Assembly (NCBI GenBank): GCA_900548625.1
Contig: URLO01000005.1
Coordinates: forward strand, 1-64,000
Direction of reading: 5' to 3'
Source of the DNA: an uncultured Eubacteriales bacterium
GTDB taxonomy: Bacteria; Bacillota; Clostridia; Oscillospirales; Oscillospiraceae
Length of the DNA stretch: 64,000 bases
The translations under genes were made by a program, and so were the position numbers. This document shows, piece by piece, positions 49,900-58,763 of this stretch (positions are counted from its first letter, which is position 1; each line of letters opens with the position of its first letter). Under the pieces are notes generated by a model. The model was not told the DNA's origin and made no database searches. It saw only the letters and a list, made by a program, of their open reading frames with translations.

Positions 49900-50763
49900 T
49901 TATTCTCTCGTCCAGCGCCCCGTGCTGCCGCAGGGCAGAACGAGTCCTGTGTCGCGCACCGGCAGTCCAAGCTCGCCGCACTCGGTATGTCCGCCGTATT
50001 TCTTTGTAACGAGCGTGTCCATCAGATATCCGAGTACCGACGGTGCAAGACCGGTCGTATACGAATTGATGATCATAAACAGCGGATCGTCCGAAAGCAC
50101 CTGCGAGACCATCTCCACAAACGGATACAGGTTCTCCTCCAGTTTCCAGATCTCGCCCGAGGGCCCGCGGCCATAGGAGGGCGGGTCCATGATGATCGCG
50201 TCATAGCGGCGTCCGCGCCGGATCTCCCGCTCGACAAATTTGCCGCAGTCGTCCACGATCCAGCGGATGGGCGCGTTTTCAAGTCCTGAGGACTTCGCAT
50301 TTTCCTTCGCCCACGCGACCATGCCCTTCGCCGCGTCCACATGGCAGACGCTCGCCCCGGCGGCCGCCGCCGCCAGCGTCGCGCCGCCCGTGTAGGCAAA
50401 GAGGTTCAGCACGTTCACGGGCCGCTTCGCGCCGCGGATGGTCTTCATGATGAAGTCCCAGTTTGCCGCCTGTTCGGGGAAGACTCCGGTGTGCTTGAAG
50501 TTCATGGGCTTGACGTTGAACGTCAGCTCCTTATAGTGGATCTGCCAGCGCTCCGGCAGGCGGAGATTCGACCATTTTCCGCCGCCTGTGGACGAGCGGT
50601 CATAGCGCGCGTCATATTTCCGCCAGCAGGGGTCGTTTTTCGGCGTGTTCCAGATGACCTGCGGGTCGGGGCGCACCAGAATATACCGGTCCCAACGCTC
50701 CAGCTTTTCACCTGCCGAGGTGTCGAGCACCTCATAATCCTTCCATTGGTCTGCTAACCACAT
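49900..50763 (-). CDS. Class I SAM-dependent methyltransferase (RlmI/RlmK-like)
   Basis: A 287-residue methyltransferase. SAM motif I is VLNLFAYTGGATLAAAAAG and motif IV is DAIIMDPPSYGRG, as in rRNA methyltransferases of the RlmI/RlmKL group; no PUA or THUMP domain is present. It probably modifies rRNA, but the base is not known. It lies 31 bases after the PBP gene and 20 before ecfA1. Confidence 0.85.
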   Translation of the reverse strand: MWLADQWKDYEVLDTSAGEKLERWDRYILVRPDPQVIWNTPKNDPCWRKYDARYDRSSTGGGKWSNLRLPERWQIHYKELTFNVKPMNFKHTGVFPEQAANWDFIMKTIRGAKRPVNVLNLFAYTGGATLAAAAAGASVCHVDAAKGMVAWAKENAKSSGLENAPIRWIVDDCGKFVEREIRRGRRYDAIIMDPPSYGRGPSGEIWKLEENLYPFVEMVSQVLSDDPLFMIINSYTTGLAPSVLGYLMDTLVTKKYGGHTECGELGLPVRDTGLVLPCGSTGRWTRE

Positions 50764-50794
50764 GTGTTTTTCCTCTGTAATCTCGAAATTTTCA

Positions 50795-53314
50795 TCACGG
50801 CGCTACGCCGGTATCCTCATTATTTCCGCCCTCGTGCCCAACCGCACCGGACGGCGGCGCATCATGCTCTGCGCTGTCCTCGTCTTCGTCCTCATCCTCC
50901 TCGTCCTCCTCCTCGTCCTCCTCCTTGGGAAGGCTGTCGCGGGTGTGGACGTAGCACTCGACGTTGATCGCGTCCACGTCCGGCGAGACCGCCGCGTAAT
51001 AGCCGCTCGGAACAGCGGCGTCCGGCACCACAAACGCCTGATCAAGCACCTTGATCCCGCGGATCGGGAAGCCGCGCATAATGTCCAGCAGTCCGACCGT
51101 GTAGGTCGTGTTGCCCGGGACGAGCGCGCAGAATTCATTTGCCGCATGCTTGGACGTTCCGCAGATCGTGACCTCCTTGTGCGTCGTGCAGCTCTCAGTC
51201 GGCACATCATAGAGGCTCAGCTGCACACGGACCGTCCGGTCGCCGCGCGGGTCGCTGCGGCAGGCATCGGTCGCGAGCAGGCCGCTGTCATAGCAGACGC
51301 TGCATTCGACAACGTTGGCGGGCTTTTTGAAATCAGCCGCTTTGAGCCCCTTGTGGACGCCCGCCATGACCTTCTGCCAGAGTACAATGGCAGGATTTGT
51401 CGAGGAATCGGTCAGGACGACCTCCTCCGGCGTGTCATAGCCGCACCACACCACACCGGTATAATACGGCGTATAGCCTGCAAACCAGCGGTCAAAATCG
51501 CTCGTCGTGGTGCCCGTCTTTCCGGCGACCGGCATGTTCTCAAGCGCTGCTGCCGTGCCGCTGCCGTAGGAGACGGTGTTTTGCAGCATATCGGTGATAT
51601 ACCACGCGGTCATGTCCTTCATGGCCACATGCGAGCTCTGCGTATTGTCAAGCACCACGTTCTTGCCGCCCGCGTCCAGCACCTTGGTGTAGGTGCGCGC
51701 CTGACGGTAGACGCCTTCGTTTGCGAACGTCGCATAAGCCGCCGTCATTGCGCGGATGGTCACGCCGTTCGTCAGGCCGCCGAGCGCCAGCGGTGCAAGC
51801 GCGACGTCGGAGAGCGTTTCGCCCTTGGAGTTGACATAATCTGAAACGAGCGTGCTCAGCCCCATCTTGTCCTTTGCGAACGTGTAGCAGTATTCCGGCG
51901 TCATCTCCGCCACGAGCTTGACGGGGATGGTGTTGATGGAATAGCACATCGCATCATTGATCGACATAAGGCCGCGATAGGTCGAGTCGGAGTTTTTCGG
52001 CCACGAGGCCGTGTCGGTGAAGCTGTAGGGCGTATCGTCATAGACGCTCGCAGGCGTGATCATGCCAAGCTCGATCGCGGGCGCGTAGACCGCGACGGGC
52101 TTGATCGTCGAGCCGGGAGACAGCAGGCTCATCGTTGCACGGCTGTAGGTCAGGCTGCCTTCCTTCTCCCCCACGCCGCCTGCCAGCGCGACCACGTCGC
52201 CGGTCTTGTTGTCCACAATGACGATGCCGGACTGGAGCTGCTGGGAGCTTGCGGTCGAGGGGATGCTGCTGAGATCCTGATAGACCTTGTCCACCTGTTC
52301 CTGCACATCGGGGTTCATGGTGCAGTAGATCTGATAGCCGCCCGTGAGCACCATCTTGTACACCACGTCATAGGCATAGCCCGTCTTGTCGCAGAGGTCG
52401 TTTACCACGTCGCGGATGACCTGATCGACAAAGTAGGAATAATATGTGGAGGACTCGGATTTGCTGCTGCCGCTGGTGTTGCGAAGATGCAGCTCCTCCT
52501 TCACGGCGGCATTGTACTGGCTCTCGGTGATATAGTGCTGGTCGAGCATCTGCGCCAGAATGATCTCCTGCCGCTCCTTGTTCTTTTCGGGGTTGATATA
52601 CGGGTCGTAGATCGAGGGGTTGTTCGTGATGCCAATGAGCGAAGCACACTCGGCAAGGCTCAGCTCTTCCACGTTTTTACCGAAATAGACCTGCGACGCA
52701 GACTGCACGCCGGAGCAGTTCTGCCCAAGGCCGATGATATTGAGATAGTACTCCAGGATATCCTCCTTGGTGTGCGTTTTCTCAAATTCAAGCGCCTGGA
52801 AGATCTCGATCATCTTCCGGCGAACGGTGACCTCCTTGTTGCCGGTGGTGTTCTTGATGAGCTGCTGGGTAATGGTCGAGCCGCCAGCGTCACCGCGGCC
52901 AAGGAAGATGTCGATGCAGGCGCGCGTCGTTGTGATCCAGTCCACGCCGTGGTGCTCAAGGAAGCGCTTGTCCTCGATGGCAATGCAGGCATAGATCAGG
53001 TTTTTCGGCAGCTTGTCGTAGCTGACCCATGTGCGGTTTTCACCGCCGTAGAGCTTTTGCAGCACGACATTCTCGCCGGTGGACGGGTCCTCATAATAAA
53101 TAACGGTCGTCTGGTCCAGCGTGATATCCGCAACGGAAAAGTCGATCTGGGATGAGAGGTCGTTTTTGACATACAGTGCAAACAGGCATGCCAGCACCAT
53201 CAGCGTCAGCACGCCCACCAGCAGCAGCGTCCCAAGTACCTTGAGGATCCCTTTTATGATCCGTCCTGCGCGGCGCGGCCGCGGCTGAGACGCATATTGT
53301 TCATTTTTGCCCAT
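50795..53314 (-). CDS. Class A penicillin-binding protein (PBP1A-type transglycosylase/transpeptidase)
   Basis: An 839-residue bifunctional peptidoglycan synthase: one N-terminal membrane anchor (about residues 22-48), a GT51 transglycosylase (AIEDKRFLEHHGVD with catalytic Glu, GGSTITQQL, and ILEYYLNIIGLG) and a transpeptidase with SPGSTIKP (nucleophile Ser in S-T-I-K), SIN and AGKTGT. The C-terminus is a run of about 25 mostly Glu and Asp residues. It acts on the outer face of the membrane. It heads an apparent operon down to DUF5711. Confidence 0.93.
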   Translation of the reverse strand: MGKNEQYASQPRPRRAGRIIKGILKVLGTLLLVGVLTLMVLACLFALYVKNDLSSQIDFSVADITLDQTTVIYYEDPSTGENVVLQKLYGGENRTWVSYDKLPKNLIYACIAIEDKRFLEHHGVDWITTTRACIDIFLGRGDAGGSTITQQLIKNTTGNKEVTVRRKMIEIFQALEFEKTHTKEDILEYYLNIIGLGQNCSGVQSASQVYFGKNVEELSLAECASLIGITNNPSIYDPYINPEKNKERQEIILAQMLDQHYITESQYNAAVKEELHLRNTSGSSKSESSTYYSYFVDQVIRDVVNDLCDKTGYAYDVVYKMVLTGGYQIYCTMNPDVQEQVDKVYQDLSSIPSTASSQQLQSGIVIVDNKTGDVVALAGGVGEKEGSLTYSRATMSLLSPGSTIKPVAVYAPAIELGMITPASVYDDTPYSFTDTASWPKNSDSTYRGLMSINDAMCYSINTIPVKLVAEMTPEYCYTFAKDKMGLSTLVSDYVNSKGETLSDVALAPLALGGLTNGVTIRAMTAAYATFANEGVYRQARTYTKVLDAGGKNVVLDNTQSSHVAMKDMTAWYITDMLQNTVSYGSGTAAALENMPVAGKTGTTTSDFDRWFAGYTPYYTGVVWCGYDTPEEVVLTDSSTNPAIVLWQKVMAGVHKGLKAADFKKPANVVECSVCYDSGLLATDACRSDPRGDRTVRVQLSLYDVPTESCTTHKEVTICGTSKHAANEFCALVPGNTTYTVGLLDIMRGFPIRGIKVLDQAFVVPDAAVPSGYYAAVSPDVDAINVECYVHTRDSLPKEEDEEEDEEDEDEDEDSAEHDAPPSGAVGHEGGNNEDTGVAP

Positions 53315-53503
53315 ATTGTTCCTCCGATCCTTATGGCGGCGTCAGCCGCCCGGTCGACAAAATTACCCGACTTTAACGTATCTCCCTGCATTATATCACA
53401 TATGTCAATTAGTTTGGAAACATTTTATGAATATCATACGCAGCTTTTTTGTGCATGAAGACCGCAAAAACGCAAAAACTACAAAAGAAAGGAAGTGTCT
53501 GTC

Positions 53504-53767
53504 ATGAAAAAGCTTCTCAGAGCCGCCGCGTGCCTTGCCGCAGCAGCCGCGCTGCACACCATCGCCGCCGCGCAGACGCCTGCGTTTATCCTGCGGGAGG
53601 AAAATGGTCTCATCGCCTACTATGACTGCGCCGATGGCACATGGACGCAGACCGGCTGGCCCGCCGCGGCGCTCCCGAACGGCTGCGACCGTGCGGCGCT
53701 CCGATGCGGACTTCCGCTTTACAGCCGCGAGGCGCTCACACGCGCTTTAGAAGATCATTGTTCCTGA
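53504..53767 (+). CDS. Small secreted protein
   Basis: An 87-residue protein with an N-terminal signal peptide (KKLLRAAACLAAAAALHTIA, cleavage near AAAQT) and a short mature part (LREENGLIAYYDCADGTWTQ). This pattern recalls small BofC-like or anti-sigma-like domains but I cannot name it. AAGGAAG precedes the ATG. It is divergent from the PBP gene. Confidence 0.6.
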   Translation: MKKLLRAAACLAAAAALHTIAAAQTPAFILREENGLIAYYDCADGTWTQTGWPAAALPNGCDRAALRCGLPLYSREALTRALEDHCS

Positions 53768-53928
53768 TTTGCCCTCCGGTTCCCGATTTTACGCCGATTC
53801 TGCCGCAAAATCTTGCCGTCCTTTCTTTGTCGGAGAATTCTTCCTGCCGTCTTGCGAATTTCCTCTTGATTTTGCAGCCGTATACAGGTAAAATAGAGGT
53901 ACACAGAACGAATACCGGAGGCAAACCA

Positions 53929-54222
53929 ATGAACGAAGAATACGGTTCTGATTTTATCTCCATCACCGACGAAGACGGCAACGAATACGAGCTGGAGGTC
54001 CTGGCTGAGCTTGAGTACAACGGCAGCCGTTATCTGGCGCTGGTTCCCGCAGACGCGGATGAAAACAGCGAGGATCTGGAGGTCAGCATTCTGCGCTCGG
54101 TCGAGGAAAACGGCGAGCAGATGCTCGAGGCCATCGAGGACGATCAGGAGCTGGAGGAAGTCTATCAGGCGCTGATGGACCTCATGTATGAGGAAGAAGA
54201 CGGCGCTGAGGACGAGACCTGA
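53929..54222 (+). CDS. DUF1292 domain protein
   Basis: A 97-residue acidic protein of the DUF1292 (YrzB-like) family: ISITDEDGNEYELEVLAELE, YLALVPADAD and VSILRSVEENGEQMLEAIED are the family pattern. The role is unknown; the family is widespread in Firmicutes. The ATG follows GGAGGC. The probable 6S RNA begins directly downstream. Confidence 0.9.
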   Translation: MNEEYGSDFISITDEDGNEYELEVLAELEYNGSRYLALVPADADENSEDLEVSILRSVEENGEQMLEAIEDDQELEEVYQALMDLMYEEEDGAEDET

Positions 54223-54231
54223 ATGTGTTTT

Positions 54232-54428
54232 GATCCTGCGGGGTTCGTGACGGGTCCACTTAAACCCACATTATAATCACGGGACGCTGTACTTCTGCTG
54301 CGGATTGCAGGCCTCCCGCCCGTGCTATGACATTGCGGCGGACGTTGGAAGCGGTGAGGCGGCAGAGAGGCGACCCACCTGCCCTTTTGTGCAGGTTATA
54401 ATTGGATCCGCACGGCCATCGCGGGAGA
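54232..54428 (+). ncRNA. ssrS: Probable 6S RNA
   Basis: A 190-200 base intergenic segment with the 6S pattern: a 5' block GCGGGGTTCGTGACGGGTCC and a 3' block GCACGGCCATCGCGGGA resemble the conserved ends of 6S RNA, TCCTGC (54234) pairs with GCGGGA (54421), and a large central bubble is expected. Its length is right and a Rho-independent terminator follows at once. 6S RNA binds the housekeeping RNA polymerase holoenzyme and damps transcription in stationary phase. No separate promoter was evident. Confidence 0.68.
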
Positions 54429-54429
54429 A

Positions 54430-54467
54430 CGGCAGGCGCTGAGTTTTCAGTGTCTGCCGCGTTTTTT
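54430..54467 (+). terminator. Terminator of the probable 6S RNA
   Basis: Arms 54430-54442 and 54447-54459 pair over 13 bases with one mismatch or G-T pair, a 4-base loop and a run of six Ts. Confidence 0.85.
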
Positions 54468-54588
54468 ATTGCTCCTTCTGCATTCAGCGTCCGGCAGGCG
54501 GCGTGCCGCATCACTGCGCATTGACATGGCTGCCGCCGGTCTGATACAATGCGGATGGAAGAAAACTGTTTTTACGGGAGGAAGCCAA

Positions 54589-55554
54589 ATGAAGATCGTT
54601 GTTCTGGACGGATACACGGAAAATCCCGGCGACCTGAGCTGGGACGCGCTGCGCGCCTTCGGAGAGGTCACCGTCTACGACCGCACCGCCTACACAGATG
54701 CACCCATCATTGCCGAGCGCATCGGTGAGGCTGAGATCGCCGTCGTCAACAAGACGCCGATCCGCCGCGCCACGCTCGACGCATGTCCGAATCTGAAATT
54801 TGTGGCGGTGCTCGCCACGGGCTACAACATTGTCGACTGCGCCTATGCAAAGGAAAAGGGCGTTCTGGTCGCAAATGTCCCGGCCTACGGCACGGCGGCG
54901 GTCGCGCAGCTTTCCATCGCGCTTCTGCTGGAGCTGTGCCACCATGTCGGCAGCCACAGTGACAGTGTCCACGCCGGAAAATGGAGCAGCAGCCCGGATT
55001 TCTGCTATTGGGATCATCCGCTCATCGAGCTTGCCGGAAAAACCATCGGCATCATCGGCTTTGGCCGCATCGGCAAGGCTGAGGGCCGCATTGCCGCCGC
55101 CATGGGTATGCGTGTTCTGGCGTACAGCCCGCATCCGAACGACGAGGGCCGCGCCATTGCCGAGTATGTGCCGCTCGATACGCTCCTGCGGGAATCGGAT
55201 GTCGTGTCGCTGCACTGCAATCTGACGGCGGAAAATACCGGCCTCATCTGCAAAGAGACCATCGAGAAGATGAAGGACGGCGCAATACTGCTCAACACGG
55301 CGCGCGGGCAGCTGCTCTGCGAGCAGGACGTCGCAGACGCCCTGAACAGCGGAAAGCTCGGCGGCGCTGCCATGGACGTGGTCTGTACCGAGCCGATCCC
55401 GGCATCCAGTCCCCTCCTGACCGCGAAAAACTGCATCATCACGCCGCACATTGCGTGGGCGCCGCTCGCCTGCCGTCAGCGCATCATGGACACCACCGTT
55501 CAGAATGTCCGCGCGTTCCTCGCCGGCACACCGCAGAACATCGTCAATATGTAA
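54589..55554 (+). CDS. D-2-hydroxyacid dehydrogenase (NAD-dependent)
   Basis: A 321-residue dehydrogenase: nucleotide-binding GIIGFGRIGKAEG (about residues 148-160), catalytic NTARGQLL (Arg), a Glu in DVVCTEPIP and His in TPHIAWAPL. It reduces 2-keto acids such as hydroxypyruvate or glyoxylate, or oxidises the hydroxy acid. GGGAGGA precedes the ATG. Substrate within the family cannot be fixed. Confidence 0.9.
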   Translation: MKIVVLDGYTENPGDLSWDALRAFGEVTVYDRTAYTDAPIIAERIGEAEIAVVNKTPIRRATLDACPNLKFVAVLATGYNIVDCAYAKEKGVLVANVPAYGTAAVAQLSIALLLELCHHVGSHSDSVHAGKWSSSPDFCYWDHPLIELAGKTIGIIGFGRIGKAEGRIAAAMGMRVLAYSPHPNDEGRAIAEYVPLDTLLRESDVVSLHCNLTAENTGLICKETIEKMKDGAILLNTARGQLLCEQDVADALNSGKLGGAAMDVVCTEPIPASSPLLTAKNCIITPHIAWAPLACRQRIMDTTVQNVRAFLAGTPQNIVNM

Positions 55555-55560
55555 ACATAA

Positions 55561-55593
55561 AATCCCGACCTTGTGCACAACAAGGTCGGGATT
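55561..55593. terminator. Bidirectional terminator between convergent genes
   Basis: A perfect 14-bp stem (55561-55574 with 55580-55593) and 5-base loop, A-rich and T-rich on the two flanks. Confidence 0.85.
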
Positions 55594-55596
55594 CTG

Positions 55597-56139
55597 TTAT
55601 CCGATGCGCTCCAGTCCCCATGAAAGCCAGTCCCAGCGTGAGACCGCGCCCGAGTGCTCGGTGATGACGAGCCGTTCCTGCTCGTCAAAGCGCCAGGCTG
55701 CCGCGTCAAGGCCGATGTCGGATGCCATCCAGATCGGCCGGATGCCGTTTTCCGTCCAATCGTAGAGATAGATATGCTGCGACCAGCTTTTTTCATCCTT
55801 TTCGACCCAGAAGGGGCGGTATTTTCCGTAGCGCCCCCGCCGCCAGCACAGGAGCATCAGCTCCGCCTCGCCGTCGTTGTCTATATCGCCCCAGAGCACA
55901 TCCTGCACGCGGATGTGCTTTTCCGTCTCCCAGACCGGCGCTCCGCCGCTGTAAACACGGACACGGCTGCCGGAAAGCTCGATGCGCTCCGGCGCACCGT
56001 CCGCGCCGCATGCAAGCTGCGCTGAGCGCCACTCGACCCACGCGGGCAAAAACAGCGTCTCACGCCAGATCAGCGCTGCGGCGGCAAGCAGCGTCAGGAC
56101 CGCTGCCGCGCACAAAAGCGCGATTTTTCTCCGGCTCAT
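55597..56139 (-). CDS. Membrane-anchored or secreted protein with VCBS-like segment
   Basis: A 180-residue protein with an N-terminal hydrophobic anchor (LLCAAAVLTLLAAAALIW) and a mature part rich in aromatic residues; DVLWGDIDNDGEAELMLLCW resembles an FG-GAP/VCBS calcium-binding repeat. Its ATG overlaps the stop of the DUF3160 gene by 4 bases, so the two extracellular proteins are made together. Function unknown. Confidence 0.7.
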   Translation of the reverse strand: MSRRKIALLCAAAVLTLLAAAALIWRETLFLPAWVEWRSAQLACGADGAPERIELSGSRVRVYSGGAPVWETEKHIRVQDVLWGDIDNDGEAELMLLCWRRGRYGKYRPFWVEKDEKSWSQHIYLYDWTENGIRPIWMASDIGLDAAAWRFDEQERLVITEHSGAVSRWDWLSWGLERIG

Positions 56140-58580
56140 CCGTCGCTGCGATAGCTCGTTGTCCAGTCAGGCTTCTGCTTGTTCAGCGTACTTTGATACG
56201 TGCCGTCGCCCTGCGGCTTCTGACCGATCATCTGCTGCCACTGCTGGTCGGTCAGGCGGTCGCCGATCGGCTGCTCAAACTGATAGAAGTTGTACACCGA
56301 GCCGGACGCCAGACGGAGCTTACCGTCGATCTGCACGACCACAAGGATCTTGCTCGGCTGGGCATTGGCGATCTCCAGTACTGAGCCGTTCGGATCGGTT
56401 GCGATGTCCACCACAATGCCCGAGGGCGTGTCCAGAACGCTGATGGTGTTGTCGCCTGCCCAGCGCTGCGCAGCCTCGACCCAGAAATGCTCCAGCGTGC
56501 CGCCGTAGATGCGGATGGTGTCGTACTCATCGTCGGTCAGCGTCTCGCCGCGCAGTTCTTTTTTGGAGATCGTCATCAGCTGACGTGCCAGCTCTGCAAG
56601 CCGGAGCAGCTCCTCGCGGTCGCGGTCGCCGATGTAGCCGAACCGGTCAAGCCCGTCCGCCGTCTGCTGGGCCAGCTCCATGAATCGGGCATAGACCTCG
56701 TATTCCGGCTCCACATAGCCGCGGTCGTCCCATTCTTCCCAGCCGCCGCCCATTTCCGCCATGACCTGCTTGGCATAGAGAACGGTGTCGTGCTTGAGCT
56801 CTGCGTAGCTGCCCGCATACGTCTCCAGTGCTTTCTTGCTCCACTCGCGCGTGGTCATGAACGATGGCCAGCCCGCGCCCTTTTCCGTCAGCAGCGGCTC
56901 GAGCGTATACAGCCAGCTTGCAGACAGGCTCGCCGTCCAGAGGGAATCCGGCGCGTCCGCAAGCTCCTCGCGAAGCTGCTGCATTTTCTCGCTGTAGCCT
57001 TCATAATCCGTCTCGCCCTGCATCGTCAGGATGTCCAGCGCCGTGTCAGAGCCGAGCGCCGCAGGCAGATCGAGCGTGTCGGGCAGCATCCGCGTCTGTC
57101 CGGCGGAGTTTTCCTTGACGCTGTTGTAGACGAGCTGCTGCATCACCGCCGCATCGACTGTGAAGCGCTGCCCCATGAAGCGGAAGCCCTTTCCGAGCGC
57201 CGGCAGATCCGCAGTCCCCTCGGGATCGACGACCACGACGGAGTTGATCTTCGGCGGCTCGAGCTTTTCGATCAGCGATACAAAGCGCTTGAACGCATTC
57301 TCGTTTTCAGGCAGAGACGATGCCTCCGGAATGGCGCCGTATGCGCTTTCGATCGCGGGCAGATACTCATAATAGCTCAGATCGTCACTGGCGCCGGCAA
57401 AGCAGGAGGTCACCATATAGATGTGTTCCCACGCATCAAAGCCGTCGGCCTGCATCGCAAGCGTCATCAAAAGGGCGCTTCGGCTCATGTCCTCGTCCTT
57501 CTGCGCATAATTGAACTGGCCGTACCACATCATGGCGCGGAAATAGCGCTCCAGCGTCTCGTCGCCCACGTAATTGCCGCGCGGCTTATACTGGCTGTAG
57601 TCCATAAACTCATCTGTCAGCGTGCAGGTCTGAATGCCCTCCGCGTCATAGATCCGCTCGACCTCGCGGCTGACAGTCTCGCGCACAGCGTCCGGCACAG
57701 CAGTCGTGTCATCCTGAAGCAGCGCGCCGACAGCAAAGAATGCGACATTCCGCTCCGCGGCGCTCTCCCACTTCGTTCCGGTGAGCGCCTCATATTGCAG
57801 GGTGCTCTGCTCCAGCATTTTCCGGCTCAGCGCCGCCAGCTCCGCTGCCAGATAGTCCTTCTCCGTCTGCGACAGCAGCATGGAGAAATACAGATGGTAG
57901 GTGTGCATCAGAGAATCGACCGTCACGAAATTCGGCACCTGCATGTAGCGGTTGTCCTCGTACACCTCATAAAACTCGCGGGCATACGGCATGTTCACCA
58001 CCACAAACTGATTTTGTGCAAGCAGACGACACGCATCGTCTGTGAGGTCATACTCAAACTGCTGCAAATTGATGAGGTCGGACAGGTCAGACGCGACCTG
58101 ATACGGCGTCACCGACGGTGTAACATCCGTTCCCATCGCAGGAAAGCTGAGCATATGCGGCCGCTTCATTGTCTGGATGCTTGCGCCGTCCGTGTCCGGC
58201 TTGTCATCGGGATCGCGCGTCTTGTCGGTATTCCCTCTGGTCGTTGAGGGCTTGCCGCCGTTTGAGAGCGACGGCGTCTTTCTTCCGCCAAGCGCGCCGC
58301 CGAGCACCAGCCCGACGACCACGGCCGTTGCCACCGCGAGCGCCAGCAGCGCCACGATCAGCGTGACGTTGCTCTGCTTTTTCGGTTTTCCCGGCTTTTG
58401 GGGCAGCGGCGTATGCGCCCCGCCCATGTCATACTGCGCAGTGCCGCCATGGTGTGTCGGCGGTACGCTGTTTCGCTGTACTTCGGTCTGCTGCGTGCCG
58501 ACAGGCTGCACCGGCGCGCCGCACGCCGTACAGAAGCGTGCGCCGTCCTTGAGCGGCTTACCGCAATTCATACAATACAT
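56136..58580 (-). CDS. Zinc-ribbon DUF3160 domain protein
   Basis: An 814-residue protein: an N-terminal zinc ribbon (CMNCGKPLKDGARFCTACG), a Pro-rich linker, one transmembrane helix (about residues 72-95) and a long extracellular DUF3160 domain (VPNFVTVDSLMHTYHLYFSM is characteristic) rich in Trp and Glu. The role of DUF3160 is not known; the ribbon faces the cytoplasm. AGGAGG precedes the ATG at 58580. The longer frame upstream has no ribosome site. Confidence 0.85.
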   Translation of the reverse strand: MYCMNCGKPLKDGARFCTACGAPVQPVGTQQTEVQRNSVPPTHHGGTAQYDMGGAHTPLPQKPGKPKKQSNVTLIVALLALAVATAVVVGLVLGGALGGRKTPSLSNGGKPSTTRGNTDKTRDPDDKPDTDGASIQTMKRPHMLSFPAMGTDVTPSVTPYQVASDLSDLINLQQFEYDLTDDACRLLAQNQFVVVNMPYAREFYEVYEDNRYMQVPNFVTVDSLMHTYHLYFSMLLSQTEKDYLAAELAALSRKMLEQSTLQYEALTGTKWESAAERNVAFFAVGALLQDDTTAVPDAVRETVSREVERIYDAEGIQTCTLTDEFMDYSQYKPRGNYVGDETLERYFRAMMWYGQFNYAQKDEDMSRSALLMTLAMQADGFDAWEHIYMVTSCFAGASDDLSYYEYLPAIESAYGAIPEASSLPENENAFKRFVSLIEKLEPPKINSVVVVDPEGTADLPALGKGFRFMGQRFTVDAAVMQQLVYNSVKENSAGQTRMLPDTLDLPAALGSDTALDILTMQGETDYEGYSEKMQQLREELADAPDSLWTASLSASWLYTLEPLLTEKGAGWPSFMTTREWSKKALETYAGSYAELKHDTVLYAKQVMAEMGGGWEEWDDRGYVEPEYEVYARFMELAQQTADGLDRFGYIGDRDREELLRLAELARQLMTISKKELRGETLTDDEYDTIRIYGGTLEHFWVEAAQRWAGDNTISVLDTPSGIVVDIATDPNGSVLEIANAQPSKILVVVQIDGKLRLASGSVYNFYQFEQPIGDRLTDQQWQQMIGQKPQGDGTYQSTLNKQKPDWTTSYRSDG

Positions 58581-58763
58581 TTTGATTCCTCCTTCTTCCG
58601 CATCTCTGGATAGATCTTCCTGTGAAAAGTATAGCACACTGTGAAAAGAATGGCAGTTGCGCGCCGTTCTTTTTAAGCTTTCTTCATATTTCACCCGGAA
58701 GATGCAGCGGAGCCGCACGGCAAACGCCGTGCGGCTCCGGAACGTATTTTCGGTCCTTTGACC

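Noticed and set aside
54232..54428. Signal-recognition particle RNA instead of 6S RNA
   Set aside because: The conserved GGTCCGGAAGGAAGCAGCC-type apical loop is not present; the end blocks fit 6S better, though a model search should decide.
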